Of a stretch of 64,000 bases of DNA, positions 1 through 7,627 are shown piece after piece; the stretch's first letter is position 1; every line of letters starts with the position of its first letter. A program made the translations under genes and the position numbers. This stretch comes from a bacterium (lineage in GTDB: Bacteria; Desulfobacterota; Binatia; HRBIN30; CADEER01). Below the pieces are notes generated by a model, which was not told the origin of the DNA, did not search any database, and saw only the letters and a list, made by a program, of their open reading frames with translations. The stretch spans positions 248,001 to 312,000 of the forward strand of contig JAHBUY010000005.1 in the NCBI GenBank assembly GCA_019637795.1, in the 5' to 3' direction.

Positions 1-45
1 GACACAGATCGTCCACCACTACTGACTGCATCTCTAGGAGGAGAC

Positions 46-1518
46 ATGCGCAACGCATCCCGCATCATCCTGGCCTGCGGACTCGCCCTCGCGGCGGCCG
101 CCGCCTCCCGTGCCCGGGCGCACGAGCACACGCCCGGCCTCGACACCAACGGCCAGTGCGTCGGCGACGCCGACGGCAATGGCGTCGTCGCCGTCAACGA
201 GCTGATCACGGCGGTGAACAACGCCCTCGGCGGCTGCCCCGAGCGCCCGGTCGCGATCGAGTTCAAGGGCATGGTCGGCGACCGGCCCTTCGCCTGCGGG
301 CAGTCGTACTCCGGCATCGGCACCGGCGACTCGCAGTTCGTGCCGTCCGACTTCCGCTTCTACGTCTCCGACGTCCGCCTGGTCACCCCGGGCGGCACGG
401 AGGTGCCGGTGCAGCTCGAACAGGACGGCATCTGGCAGTACCAGAACGTCGCCCTGATCGACCTCGAGAACGGCGCCGGCGCCTGCGCGGCGTTCGGCAA
501 CGAGGCGACCAACACCACCCTGCGCGGCACCGTGCCGCCGGGCGTCTACACCGGTCTCACGTTCAACCTCGGTCTGCCGTTCGACCTCAACCACGGCAAC
601 GCCGCCACCGCGCCGTCGCCGCTCAATTTCACGGCGATGTTCTGGAACTGGCAGTTCGGCTACAAGTTCGTCCGCGTCGACACCGCCGACGACAAGTTCC
701 GCATCCACCTCGGCAGCACCGGCTGCGTCGGCGAGGGACCGAGCCGGCCGCCGACGTCCTGCTCGGCGCCCAACGTCGCGACCGTCGCGCTCGGCAGCTT
801 CGACATCACCCACGACGTCGTCATCGCCGATCTCAAGGCGCTGCTGTCGCAGAACGACATCGACGAGAACGCCCCCAACACCGACCCGGGATGCATGTCG
901 TCGCCGACTGACGCCGACTGCGGACCGCTGTTCAACAGCTTCGGCCTCGCCTTCCCCGCCGGCACCCCGATCAGCGGCCAGCGCTTCTTCCGCGCCGGCC
1001 GCCCCGCGACCGACGACGGCCACCGCGAGGTCTTCGTCGCCTCGACGGAGGAGAACGGCGGCGCCCTCCTCCTGCACCCCGAATTCGACACCAGCGAAGC
1101 GATCCCCGCTTCGCTCTCCGACTGCCTCGGCGGCAGCGACGACGAGTGCACCGGCGGCACGCAGGTCTTCACCACGGTGAACCCCGGTATCGAGCCGCTC
1201 GCCGAGAGCGAGCCCGACGAATCGCTGTACGCGCTGGCGGCCGACACGCCGGTGACCCTGGAGATCACCGCCCTCGACGCCGGCCTGACGATGCGCCTCG
1301 GCGACACCACGCTCGACCGCGTCGGCGCCACCGTGCTGCTCGGCAGCGCGCCCGACTTCCACGCCGACATGCAAGCCCAACTGGCGCTGCCCACCGGCAC
1401 CCCGACGCGCAGCTACTCGGTGTCCTTCAAGGTCACCACCACCGCCTCCGGCTACGAGAGCTCCAGCGACCTGACGCTGTCCTTCACGCCGGCCGAGGGC
1501 TCTGCGCACCACAACTAG
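46..1518 (+). CDS. MbnP-like four-Cys secreted protein with N-terminal dockerin-like EF-hand
   Basis: The 490-residue protein has an N-terminal signal peptide (about residues 1-25), a His-containing segment (H26, H28), then one EF-hand calcium loop (DADGNGVVAVNE, 41-52) framed by C38 and C64. From about residue 70 it matches the MbnP/AZL_007920 pattern: FKGMVGDRPFACGQ, a PSDFRFYVSDVRL stretch, and paired cysteines around GSTGC and DPGC. MbnP proteins are periplasmic or surface proteins, usually encoded with a MauG-like di-haem partner, MbnH. No MbnH follows here; sequence before base 46 is outside the window. The C-terminal ~110 residues form an extra beta-rich domain. The start is backed by AGGAGGAG seven to ten bases upstream. 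The dockerin-like insertion is unusual for the family. The family call is good; the ligand (copper or another metal) is inferred. Confidence 0.8.
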   Translation: MRNASRIILACGLALAAAAASRARAHEHTPGLDTNGQCVGDADGNGVVAVNELITAVNNALGGCPERPVAIEFKGMVGDRPFACGQSYSGIGTGDSQFVPSDFRFYVSDVRLVTPGGTEVPVQLEQDGIWQYQNVALIDLENGAGACAAFGNEATNTTLRGTVPPGVYTGLTFNLGLPFDLNHGNAATAPSPLNFTAMFWNWQFGYKFVRVDTADDKFRIHLGSTGCVGEGPSRPPTSCSAPNVATVALGSFDITHDVVIADLKALLSQNDIDENAPNTDPGCMSSPTDADCGPLFNSFGLAFPAGTPISGQRFFRAGRPATDDGHREVFVASTEENGGALLLHPEFDTSEAIPASLSDCLGGSDDECTGGTQVFTTVNPGIEPLAESEPDESLYALAADTPVTLEITALDAGLTMRLGDTTLDRVGATVLLGSAPDFHADMQAQLALPTGTPTRSYSVSFKVTTTASGYESSSDLTLSFTPAEGSAHHN

Positions 1519-1576
1519 CCTCGAAGCGGTCGAAGACCTCCGACGCGGCGAGCACCTGGCCCACGGGGGCCACGCA

Positions 1577-1618
1577 TCGCGGCAGGGCGAAGGTGTCGCC
1601 ACCTTCGCCCTGCCGCGA
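1577..1618. terminator. 19-bp perfect hairpin after the MbnP-like gene
   Basis: Bases 1577-1595 pair perfectly with 1600-1618 around a four-base loop (TCGC). The hairpin lies 59 bases after the MbnP-like stop codon and before the Fur-box promoter, so it probably isolates the two units. No T-tract follows, so intrinsic termination is inferred from structure only. Confidence 0.55.
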
Positions 1619-1695
1619 CCTCGCCGCTCGCCCGCGCTCCGATCGGGGCGTGCCCATGGCACCACACCTGCGCGGCGTCCTCCTCGCAGCATCGC

Positions 1696-1736
1696 TTGAC
1701 TTTGAAAATCATTCTCAATATGTGAGTCGTCTCACA
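1696..1736 (+). promoter_or_regulatory. Fur box and promoter of the haem island
   Basis: TGAAAATCATTCTCA at 1703-1717 matches the 7-1-7 Fur consensus TGATAATCATTATCA at 13 of 15 positions and is strikingly AT-rich for this genome. It lies between a possible -35 (TTGACT, 1696-1701) and a possible -10 (TATGTG, 1719-1724). Immediately downstream, TGTGAGTCGTCTCACA (1721-1736) is a perfect 6-bp inverted repeat with a 4-base spacer and could be a second operator. The next gene is a haem monooxygenase, so iron-responsive repression by Fur fits. The promoter elements are guesses; the Fur box is well supported. Confidence 0.75.
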
Positions 1737-1813
1737 TGGCCGCGCCGGACTGCCGGTGCGCGCGGCGCAGGACGCCCGCCGTCTGCACGGAACATTCGCA
1801 TCGGAGGGGAAAC

Positions 1814-2155
1814 ATGATCCTGGTCGCCAACCGCATCCACGTCGCCGACGCGCACCGCGACGCATTCGAGTCGATGCTGGAGACCCGCGTCGCGCTGGTC
1901 GACTCGATGCCGGGCTTCGTCGCCATCCACCTGCTGCGCCCCACCGCCGCTGGGCAGCCGTACGTCATCCTCACCCAGTGGCGTTCGCGGTCGTCGTTCG
2001 AGGCCTGGACCCATAGTGAGGAGTTCAGGCGCGGACACGCCCGCATCGGTACCCTGCCGGCGGGGACCTTCACCCAGCACCCGCACCTCGAAATCCACGA
2101 GGTGTTCCACAGCGCGCCGCCATCCGAGGCCGCGGGCCATGGCGCATCGGCCTGA
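1814..2155 (+). CDS. IsdG-type haem-degrading monooxygenase (ABM fold)
   Basis: This 113-residue antibiotic-biosynthesis-monooxygenase-fold protein probably opens haem oxidatively in the cytoplasm to release iron. N6, W65 and H75 sit with almost the same spacing as the Asn7-Trp67-His77 catalytic triad of staphylococcal IsdG. The size is right for a dimeric ferredoxin-like haem oxygenase. I chose ATG 1814 because GGAGGGG precedes it and the triad position is then normal; the frame is open further upstream but that would place the Fur box region in the coding sequence. It is the first gene after the Fur box and heads a same-strand run ending in haem transporter genes, which supports a haem role over other ABM functions. 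The 3' end overlaps the following zinc-ribbon gene by 17 bases. Confidence 0.8.
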   Translation: MILVANRIHVADAHRDAFESMLETRVALVDSMPGFVAIHLLRPTAAGQPYVILTQWRSRSSFEAWTHSEEFRRGHARIGTLPAGTFTQHPHLEIHEVFHSAPPSEAAGHGASA

Positions 2156-2348
2156 TTCACTCGCCGGCGGCTGGCAGGCCGTGTCGGCGCCCTGCCATGG
2201 CCACGCCACGGCAACGGACGGCGACGTCCGCTGCCCCTGTGGCAGCCTCCTCGCGCGCTGGACGCCGGCCGGCCTCGAGCTGAAGTGCCGCCGCTGCAAG
2301 CGCCACGTCGTCGTCCCGGTGCCCGACGCCCGCCCACCGCCCACGTAG
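2139..2348 (+). CDS. Small Com-like zinc-ribbon protein
   Basis: A 69-residue protein with a treble-clef or zinc-ribbon core: CPCG at 32-35 and CRRC at 50-53, with LLARWTPAGLELK between. This resembles the phage Mu Com family (Cys-x-Cys, LL, hydrophobic strand, CxRCKR). Com proteins bind RNA or DNA and can regulate translation. The ATG lies inside the end of the haem monooxygenase gene, so the two are probably translationally coupled. There is no phage context, so a role in the iron operon is more likely than a phage one. Function is unknown; the motif is clear. Confidence 0.6.
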   Translation: MAHRPDSLAGGWQAVSAPCHGHATATDGDVRCPCGSLLARWTPAGLELKCRRCKRHVVVPVPDARPPPT

Positions 2349-2440
2349 CGCCCGCCCAGCCAGCGGCCAGCGGTGATCACCCAGAGCCCTCATCACCAAC
2401 GCGGCGACCTCCGTCGCCCACGCTCTGGAGGAGATCACCC

Positions 2441-3592
2441 ATGACCGTTCACGACGTCCGCACCCTTCTCACCACGTTGGCCCTCGGCCTCGCCTTCGCC
2501 GCGAGCGCCCGCGCCGACACCATCGTCATCGACGACAGCACCGCCGGCACCGTCATCGACGGCATCCTCGACGGCTTCCCCTTCCCGCCCCCGGGCCTGG
2601 CGCCCGACGGCATCGGCGATTTCGCCGGCAACGCCATGGCGGTCGCGCTACAGCCCGGCGTGACCGAGGAGCGCGGCATCGTCGAGCTGCCGCTGGCGCC
2701 GCTCGCGGGTCTCGCCTCGTCCGACATCGCCACCGCGACACTGACGTTCAACATCGACGACGTCATCGGCACCTTCGGGCCGGGAACGACCTTCAGCGGC
2801 GTCGCCGCGTCGACCATCGTGCTGTTCCGCTACGCTGGCAACGGCGTGATCGACCTCGCCGATTTCGGCAACGTCGCCGGCGCGCCGCTGGCGGTGGTCG
2901 ACACCACCTCGCACGGCGTCATCACCGACGCCACGCTGGCGGTCACCGGACCGCTGTTCTTCCACGTCGACGTCACGGCCGCGCTCCGCGCCCTGCTCGA
3001 CGGTCACGCCACCCACATGGGCATCGTCTTCACCACCACCGACGCCGGCACCGCGACGTCGATCGACAACCTCGGCTTCAGCGGCGCCGGACCCGCCGGC
3101 GTCAACGGCTCGCGCATGCCGTACCTGACCGTCGCCACCGTGGCGAGCGAGCCGCCGACGTACGACAAATTGCAGCTCGGCTGTCAGGCGGCGATCAGCA
3201 AGGGCGGCGCGAAGCTGACCAGGACGCTGCACGGCGCACTGGTGACGTGTCTCAACGGCGCGCTCAGGGCCGCTGCCGAGGGCGGCGCCTTCGGCGCCAT
3301 CAGCGCCAAGTGCGCCGCCGCGCTGGCGCCCGCCGATCCGGGCTCGAAGGTCGGCAAGGCGATCGCCCAGCTCACCGCCGCGATCGCCAAGAAGTGCGCC
3401 GGGCTGCTTCCCATCGACCTCGGCACGCCGTGCTCGCCCAGCGCCGCCAGCTTCGCCGACGTCGCGAGCTGTATCGCCGGCCAACACCGCGCCCAGGTCT
3501 CCACTGCGGTGGCCGCGGAATACGCCACCGCGTGCGCAGTGATCACCGCCGTCGGGCTCGACGGCACCTATCCGGCGCTGTGTGGCAACTGA
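2441..3592 (+). CDS. Secreted protein of unknown function, paralogue of the next gene
   Basis: A 383-residue exported protein: signal peptide ending at about ARADT (residues 20-27), a ~230-residue beta-rich domain, then a ~130-residue helical Cys-rich tail (repeated AIxxKCA and spaced Cys). The first domain shares several blocks with the following gene product: LTFNIDDVIGTFGPGT, a YAGNGV segment, and the closing SIDNLG...GAGPAGVNGS..PYL. Such blocks also occur in exported PEP-CTERM-type proteins, but no PEP-CTERM sorting signal is seen. ATG 2441 has GGAGGAG upstream; an in-frame upstream extension lacks a signal peptide. It lies 92 bases after the zinc-ribbon gene inside the haem island. A haem- or metal-binding role is only inferred from position. 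Confidence 0.7.
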   Translation: MTVHDVRTLLTTLALGLAFAASARADTIVIDDSTAGTVIDGILDGFPFPPPGLAPDGIGDFAGNAMAVALQPGVTEERGIVELPLAPLAGLASSDIATATLTFNIDDVIGTFGPGTTFSGVAASTIVLFRYAGNGVIDLADFGNVAGAPLAVVDTTSHGVITDATLAVTGPLFFHVDVTAALRALLDGHATHMGIVFTTTDAGTATSIDNLGFSGAGPAGVNGSRMPYLTVATVASEPPTYDKLQLGCQAAISKGGAKLTRTLHGALVTCLNGALRAAAEGGAFGAISAKCAAALAPADPGSKVGKAIAQLTAAIAKKCAGLLPIDLGTPCSPSAASFADVASCIAGQHRAQVSTAVAAEYATACAVITAVGLDGTYPALCGN

Positions 3593-3703
3593 GCGCCTGA
3601 ACCGAACACGCGACCGGCCGGTGGTCACGCCGCGCCGCGGTCTCCGCGGCGCGGCCCCCGGATCCGCCGGCCGGCCGCGTGCACTGCCTGCCGGAGCATC
3701 GAC

Positions 3704-4648
3704 ATGCGCAACCGCCTTTCCGCCCTGATCGCCGTCCTGCTGGCGCTCGCCACCCCTCCCGCCGGCGCCGACGAGGTCGTCGTCGGTGTCGAACAGGGCG
3801 CCGCGTTCGACTCCATCGTCGACGGCTTCCCCATGCTGGCGCTGTTCGACGGCGTGCCGGACTTCCCCACCGGCTACAACACACTGGCCATCGGCCTGCA
3901 GCTCGGCATCACCGAAGTGCGCGGCATCGGTGAGTTTCCGATCGCCGCCCTGCCGGCGAACGCCGTCGCCGGCCTGCGCTCGGCGACGCTGGTATTCAAC
4001 ATCGACGACGTCATCGGCACCTTCGGCCCCGGGACCAGCTTCCGCGGCACCGCCAGCCAGCGCATGCTCATTCACCTCTACGCCGGCGACGGCGTGGTGA
4101 CGATCGCCGATCACCTGGAGATCGGCCGGCCGGCGCACATCGTCGAACCCAAGGGCCGCATCACCGACCAGACGCTGGCCCAGACCGGCCCGCTGGTCTT
4201 CGAGGTCGACGTCACGGGGGACGTGCTCGCCATCCTCGCCGCCGCCCCCGTCGCCGTCGGCGTCGTCTTCCGCACCACCGACTCGCCGAGCGCCACGTCG
4301 CTCGACAATCTCGGCGACCACGGCGCCGGCCCACCGGGGGTCAACGGCTCGTTTCTGCCGTACCTCCGCGTCGACCTCGACCCCGAGGTCGCGGGCACGC
4401 CGACGCCGACCACCACCGCCATGCCCGCCACGCCCACGCCAATCGCCTCCGCGGCGCCGAGCGCGCCGAGCACCTGTGCCGGTGACTGCAACGGCGACGG
4501 AGTGGTGACGATCGACGAAATCGTGCTCGGCGTCGCCATGGGTCTGGGCGGCGGTGGCGACTGCGCCGCCCTCGACGCCGACGGCGACGGACGGGTCGCG
4601 ATCGACGAGCTGGTACGCGCCGTCAATGCGGCGTTGGGCGGCTGCTGA
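3704..4648 (+). CDS. Secreted dockerin-tagged paralogue in the haem island
   Basis: A 314-residue exported protein with a signal peptide (about 1-22), the same core domain as the preceding gene (LVFNIDDVIGTFGPGT, YAGDGVV, SLDNLG...GAGPPGVNGS), a Thr/Pro linker (TPTPTTT region, about 232-258) and a C-terminal dockerin-like pair of EF-hand loops: DCNGDGVVTIDE and DADGDGRVAIDE, closed by a terminal Cys. It lacks the Cys-rich helical tail of its neighbour, so the two paralogues carry alternative C-terminal modules. GGAG lies seven bases before the ATG. Only 13 bases separate it from the TonB-dependent receptor gene, suggesting co-transcription. It may be anchored at the cell surface by a cohesin-like partner; the ligand is unknown. 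Confidence 0.75.
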   Translation: MRNRLSALIAVLLALATPPAGADEVVVGVEQGAAFDSIVDGFPMLALFDGVPDFPTGYNTLAIGLQLGITEVRGIGEFPIAALPANAVAGLRSATLVFNIDDVIGTFGPGTSFRGTASQRMLIHLYAGDGVVTIADHLEIGRPAHIVEPKGRITDQTLAQTGPLVFEVDVTGDVLAILAAAPVAVGVVFRTTDSPSATSLDNLGDHGAGPPGVNGSFLPYLRVDLDPEVAGTPTPTTTAMPATPTPIASAAPSAPSTCAGDCNGDGVVTIDEIVLGVAMGLGGGGDCAALDADGDGRVAIDELVRAVNAALGGC

Positions 4649-4661
4649 GTCGATCGGTGCC

Positions 4662-6773
4662 ATGCTCGTGCTCGCCCCCGTGGCGCGCCACGCCGCGGGG
4701 GCGGCCGTGATCGGATTCGTCGCCATGCTCTGCGCCCCCGCGCTCACACCGAGCCGCGCCCAGGAGACGGCGCCGCCGCCCGAAGCGGCAGCGGAGCCGG
4801 TGCACGCCCTCGACGACATCGTCGTCACCGGCACGCGCACCGAATACTCGGTCGACGAGGCGCCGGTGCCCGTGCAGGTGATCTCGCGCCAGGAGATCGA
4901 AGCGGTGTCGGCGCGCGACATCGCGCAGGCGCTCAACCGCATCCCCGGCATCTACGTCCGCCAGAACGAGCAGTTCGGCCTCGGCGCCAGCACCGTGCGG
5001 ATGCAGGGCACGAACGCCAACCAGGTGGCGGTGCTGCGCAACGGCCGCCGCTTCCGCGGCGGCGTCAACGGCGTCGTCGACCTGCGCGACATCGCCGTCG
5101 AGGACGTCGAACGTATCGAGGTCATCCGCGGCCCGGCGTCGAGCATCTACGGCAGCGACGCGATGGGCGGCGTGATCAACATCGTCACCCGCGAGGGCAG
5201 CACGGAGCCGCACGCGTCGCTGACCACCGCCGCCGGCACCGCCGACAGCCTGCTGGTGGAAGCCAGCCACGGCTGGCGCCTGGGACCGATCGGCTACTTT
5301 CTGTCGTACCAGCACAACGAGGTGGCGCTGGCGCAGCTCTACGGAGCGATCAGCCGCCAGTTCGAGGACTCGAACGCCACGCAGGTGCGCAACGACCTCT
5401 CGGTGGACCTCGACTACGAACCGGCGACCGGGCATCTCCTCAGCCTCAACGCCGACTACAACCCGATCCGCGAGGGGCCGGACAGCACGCGCGCCAACAC
5501 CACCATCGGCGGCGACTGGCGCTGGCGCCTGAGCGAGGCCTGGGAACCGACCTTCGGCGCCAGTTGGTACGGCTTCACCCGCGACAACTCACTGCCGGGC
5601 TTCGAAGAGGACACCCGGTACAGCGACGTCGTCGCCGAGCCGCGCGTCCTGCGCACCATCGCCAGCGGCCTCTGCGGGGAGTCGCACCTGCTGACCGCCG
5701 GCGATCGCTTCCGCTATGAGACGATCGACAGCCGCGGCTTCGGCGTCAGCCCCGACGTCGACCAGTACGCCTGGCTGAACAGCGCCTATCTGCAAGACGA
5801 GATCCTGATCGGCGAACGGGTCTCGACCGTGCTCGGGACCAGCATCGACGCCCACCGCCTCTACGGCGCCGACCTGAACCCGCGCCTCAGCGTCGCCTGG
5901 CGTCCGACGCGCGACTATCGGCTCACCGGCATCGTCGCCCGCGGCTACCGAGCCCCCAACCTGCTCGAGCTCTACAGCGAGGACATCAACACCCCGTCGC
6001 CCGGCTTCGGCTACGCCATCCTCGGCAACCCGAACCTGCAACCGGAAACCGACCTGGCGTGGAATCTCCAGCTCGATTTCCAACCGCTGGTCGGCGTCAG
6101 CGGCTTCCTCATCTTCTACCGCCACGACTTCGACGACCTGATCTTCATCAACTCGGTCTGCGGGATCAGCGGCCTGCCGCCCTGCCCGGCCGGCGGCCCG
6201 CAGCAGGTCTTCCAGTACCAGAACGCGGCGCGGGCCCTCGCCCAGGGCATCGAGCTGACGGTGTCCACGGACTTCTCGGCGATGCCGTGGTGGCCGCTCA
6301 CCGCCCATCGCCTGCGGCTCGATCTGAGCTACGGCTATCTCGACTCGCAGTGCGAGAGCGGCTGCCCGCTCGGCAGCGACGGCGACGCGCTGCCGTTCCG
6401 TCCGCCCAACCGCTTCCTGCCGGCGCTCAGCTACGAGTACCTGCCGCTCGGCAGCGCGCTGCAGGTCTGGGGCGAGTACGAGGACAACATGTACGCGGCC
6501 TTGCCCAACGATCCGCCGACCCTGCCCGGCACGGACGGCAACACGGTCATCGCCGCCCACTGGCTGTGGAGCGTCAAGCTCAGCGCCCAGCTCGACCGCC
6601 TGCTCTGGTTCATCGATCAGGACGGCGGCCTCGGCCCGGCACTGCGCTACACCACGGTCTTCCTCGAAGGGCAGAACATCTTCGACAACCGCGTGGAGGC
6701 GCCGACGCTCGGGCAGATGGGCGCCGTGGTCAGCCGCCGCGCCTTCCTCGCAGGAGTGCAATTCGAGCTATGA
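4662..6773 (+). CDS. TonB-dependent outer-membrane receptor, probably for haem
   Basis: A 703-residue outer-membrane receptor. A signal sequence ends near SRAQ (residues 31-34). The TonB box is DDIVVTGTR (51-59), followed by the plug domain (PVPVQVISRQEIE, GPASSIYGSDAMGGVINIVTR) and a 22-strand barrel ending in the aromatic-type signature FEL. A YRAP motif and a NPNL motif lie in the extracellular region, as in HemR/BtuB-type receptors, but no His falls between them, which differs from classical haem receptors. The gene overlaps the HmuT-like gene by four bases, which is the main evidence for haem rather than cobalamin or siderophores. The start is uncertain: an upstream in-frame extension overlaps the preceding dockerin gene and has no signal peptide. 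Confidence 0.85.
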   Translation: MLVLAPVARHAAGAAVIGFVAMLCAPALTPSRAQETAPPPEAAAEPVHALDDIVVTGTRTEYSVDEAPVPVQVISRQEIEAVSARDIAQALNRIPGIYVRQNEQFGLGASTVRMQGTNANQVAVLRNGRRFRGGVNGVVDLRDIAVEDVERIEVIRGPASSIYGSDAMGGVINIVTREGSTEPHASLTTAAGTADSLLVEASHGWRLGPIGYFLSYQHNEVALAQLYGAISRQFEDSNATQVRNDLSVDLDYEPATGHLLSLNADYNPIREGPDSTRANTTIGGDWRWRLSEAWEPTFGASWYGFTRDNSLPGFEEDTRYSDVVAEPRVLRTIASGLCGESHLLTAGDRFRYETIDSRGFGVSPDVDQYAWLNSAYLQDEILIGERVSTVLGTSIDAHRLYGADLNPRLSVAWRPTRDYRLTGIVARGYRAPNLLELYSEDINTPSPGFGYAILGNPNLQPETDLAWNLQLDFQPLVGVSGFLIFYRHDFDDLIFINSVCGISGLPPCPAGGPQQVFQYQNAARALAQGIELTVSTDFSAMPWWPLTAHRLRLDLSYGYLDSQCESGCPLGSDGDALPFRPPNRFLPALSYEYLPLGSALQVWGEYEDNMYAALPNDPPTLPGTDGNTVIAAHWLWSVKLSAQLDRLLWFIDQDGGLGPALRYTTVFLEGQNIFDNRVEAPTLGQMGAVVSRRAFLAGVQFEL

Positions 6774-7627
6774 GACCGTCTGCCGTCATTCTCACCCTCT
6801 GCGCCGCGCTCGGGACCGGGACCGCCGGCGCCGCCACCGATCCGCCGCAGCGGCTGGTCACCATCGGCGGCGACGTCACCGAGATCGTCTACGCGCTCGG
6901 CGCCGGCGACCATGTCGTCGGCGCCGACACCTCCAGCGTCCATCCGCCCGCCACCGCTGCCCTGCCGAAGATCGGCTATCAGCGCCAGCTCTCCGCCGAG
7001 GGCGTGCTGGCCCTGCGGCCAACGCTGATCCTCGCCAGCGATCAGGCCGGACCGCCGGCCGCGCTCGACCAGCTCCGCGCTGCTGGCGTGCGGGTCGACG
7101 TCATCCCCACCGCCGACAGCGCCGACGGCGCCGCCAACAAGATCGCGCAGGTCGCCGCGCGGCTCGATCGCGCGGCGGAGGGCGAGCGACTGATCGCCGC
7201 CATGCGCGGCGCCCTCGCCGCGGCCGAGCGCGAGCGCGCGGTGGCCACGTCGGCGCCGCGCGTGCTCTTCGTCTATGCCCGCGCCGGCAGCCTGGCGGTC
7301 GCCGGGCGCGACACCGGGCCTGACGCGATGATCCGCCTCGCCGGCGGCCGCAACGCCGTCGCCGAGATCGAGGGGTTCAAGGCCCTGACCTCCGAGGCGG
7401 TGGTGGCGGCAGCGCCGGACGTGCTCCTGATGCTCAGCCGCGGCGTCGACGCCGCCGGCGGCGCCGCCGCCATCTGGACCCAGCCCGGCCTCGCCCAAAC
7501 CCCCGCCGGCCAGGCGCGCCGGCTCGTGGTCATGGACGACCTGTACCTGCTCGGCTTCGGACCGCGCCTCGGCGACGCCGTGCGCGACCTCGGCCGCCAC
7601 TTGCACCCGGAGGTCGCGGCCCGATGA
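6770..7627 (+). CDS. hmuT: Periplasmic haem-binding protein of an ABC transporter (HmuT)
   Basis: A 285-residue class III solute-binding protein with a signal peptide (about 1-22). It carries the HmuT pattern: RLVTIGGDVTEIVYALGA, a VGADTSSVHPP segment, then LPKIGYQRQLSAEGVLALRPTLILAS. Y70 in IGYQRQLS aligns with the axial tyrosine known to bind haem in ShuT-type proteins. The product should accept haem from the receptor and deliver it to HmuUV. Its ATG overlaps the receptor stop (ATGA) and its stop overlaps hmuU (ATGA), showing tight translational coupling. BtuF is the alternative, but haem-type motifs and the linked haem monooxygenase favour HmuT. Confidence 0.9.
   Translation: MRPSAVILTLCAALGTGTAGAATDPPQRLVTIGGDVTEIVYALGAGDHVVGADTSSVHPPATAALPKIGYQRQLSAEGVLALRPTLILASDQAGPPAALDQLRAAGVRVDVIPTADSADGAANKIAQVAARLDRAAEGERLIAAMRGALAAAERERAVATSAPRVLFVYARAGSLAVAGRDTGPDAMIRLAGGRNAVAEIEGFKALTSEAVVAAAPDVLLMLSRGVDAAGGAAAIWTQPGLAQTPAGQARRLVVMDDLYLLGFGPRLGDAVRDLGRHLHPEVAAR

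Noticed and set aside
34..1692. A 552-codon minus-strand frame over the MbnP-like gene
   Set aside because: Antisense, compositionally random, and opposed by a signal peptide, Shine-Dalgarno and family motifs on the plus strand.
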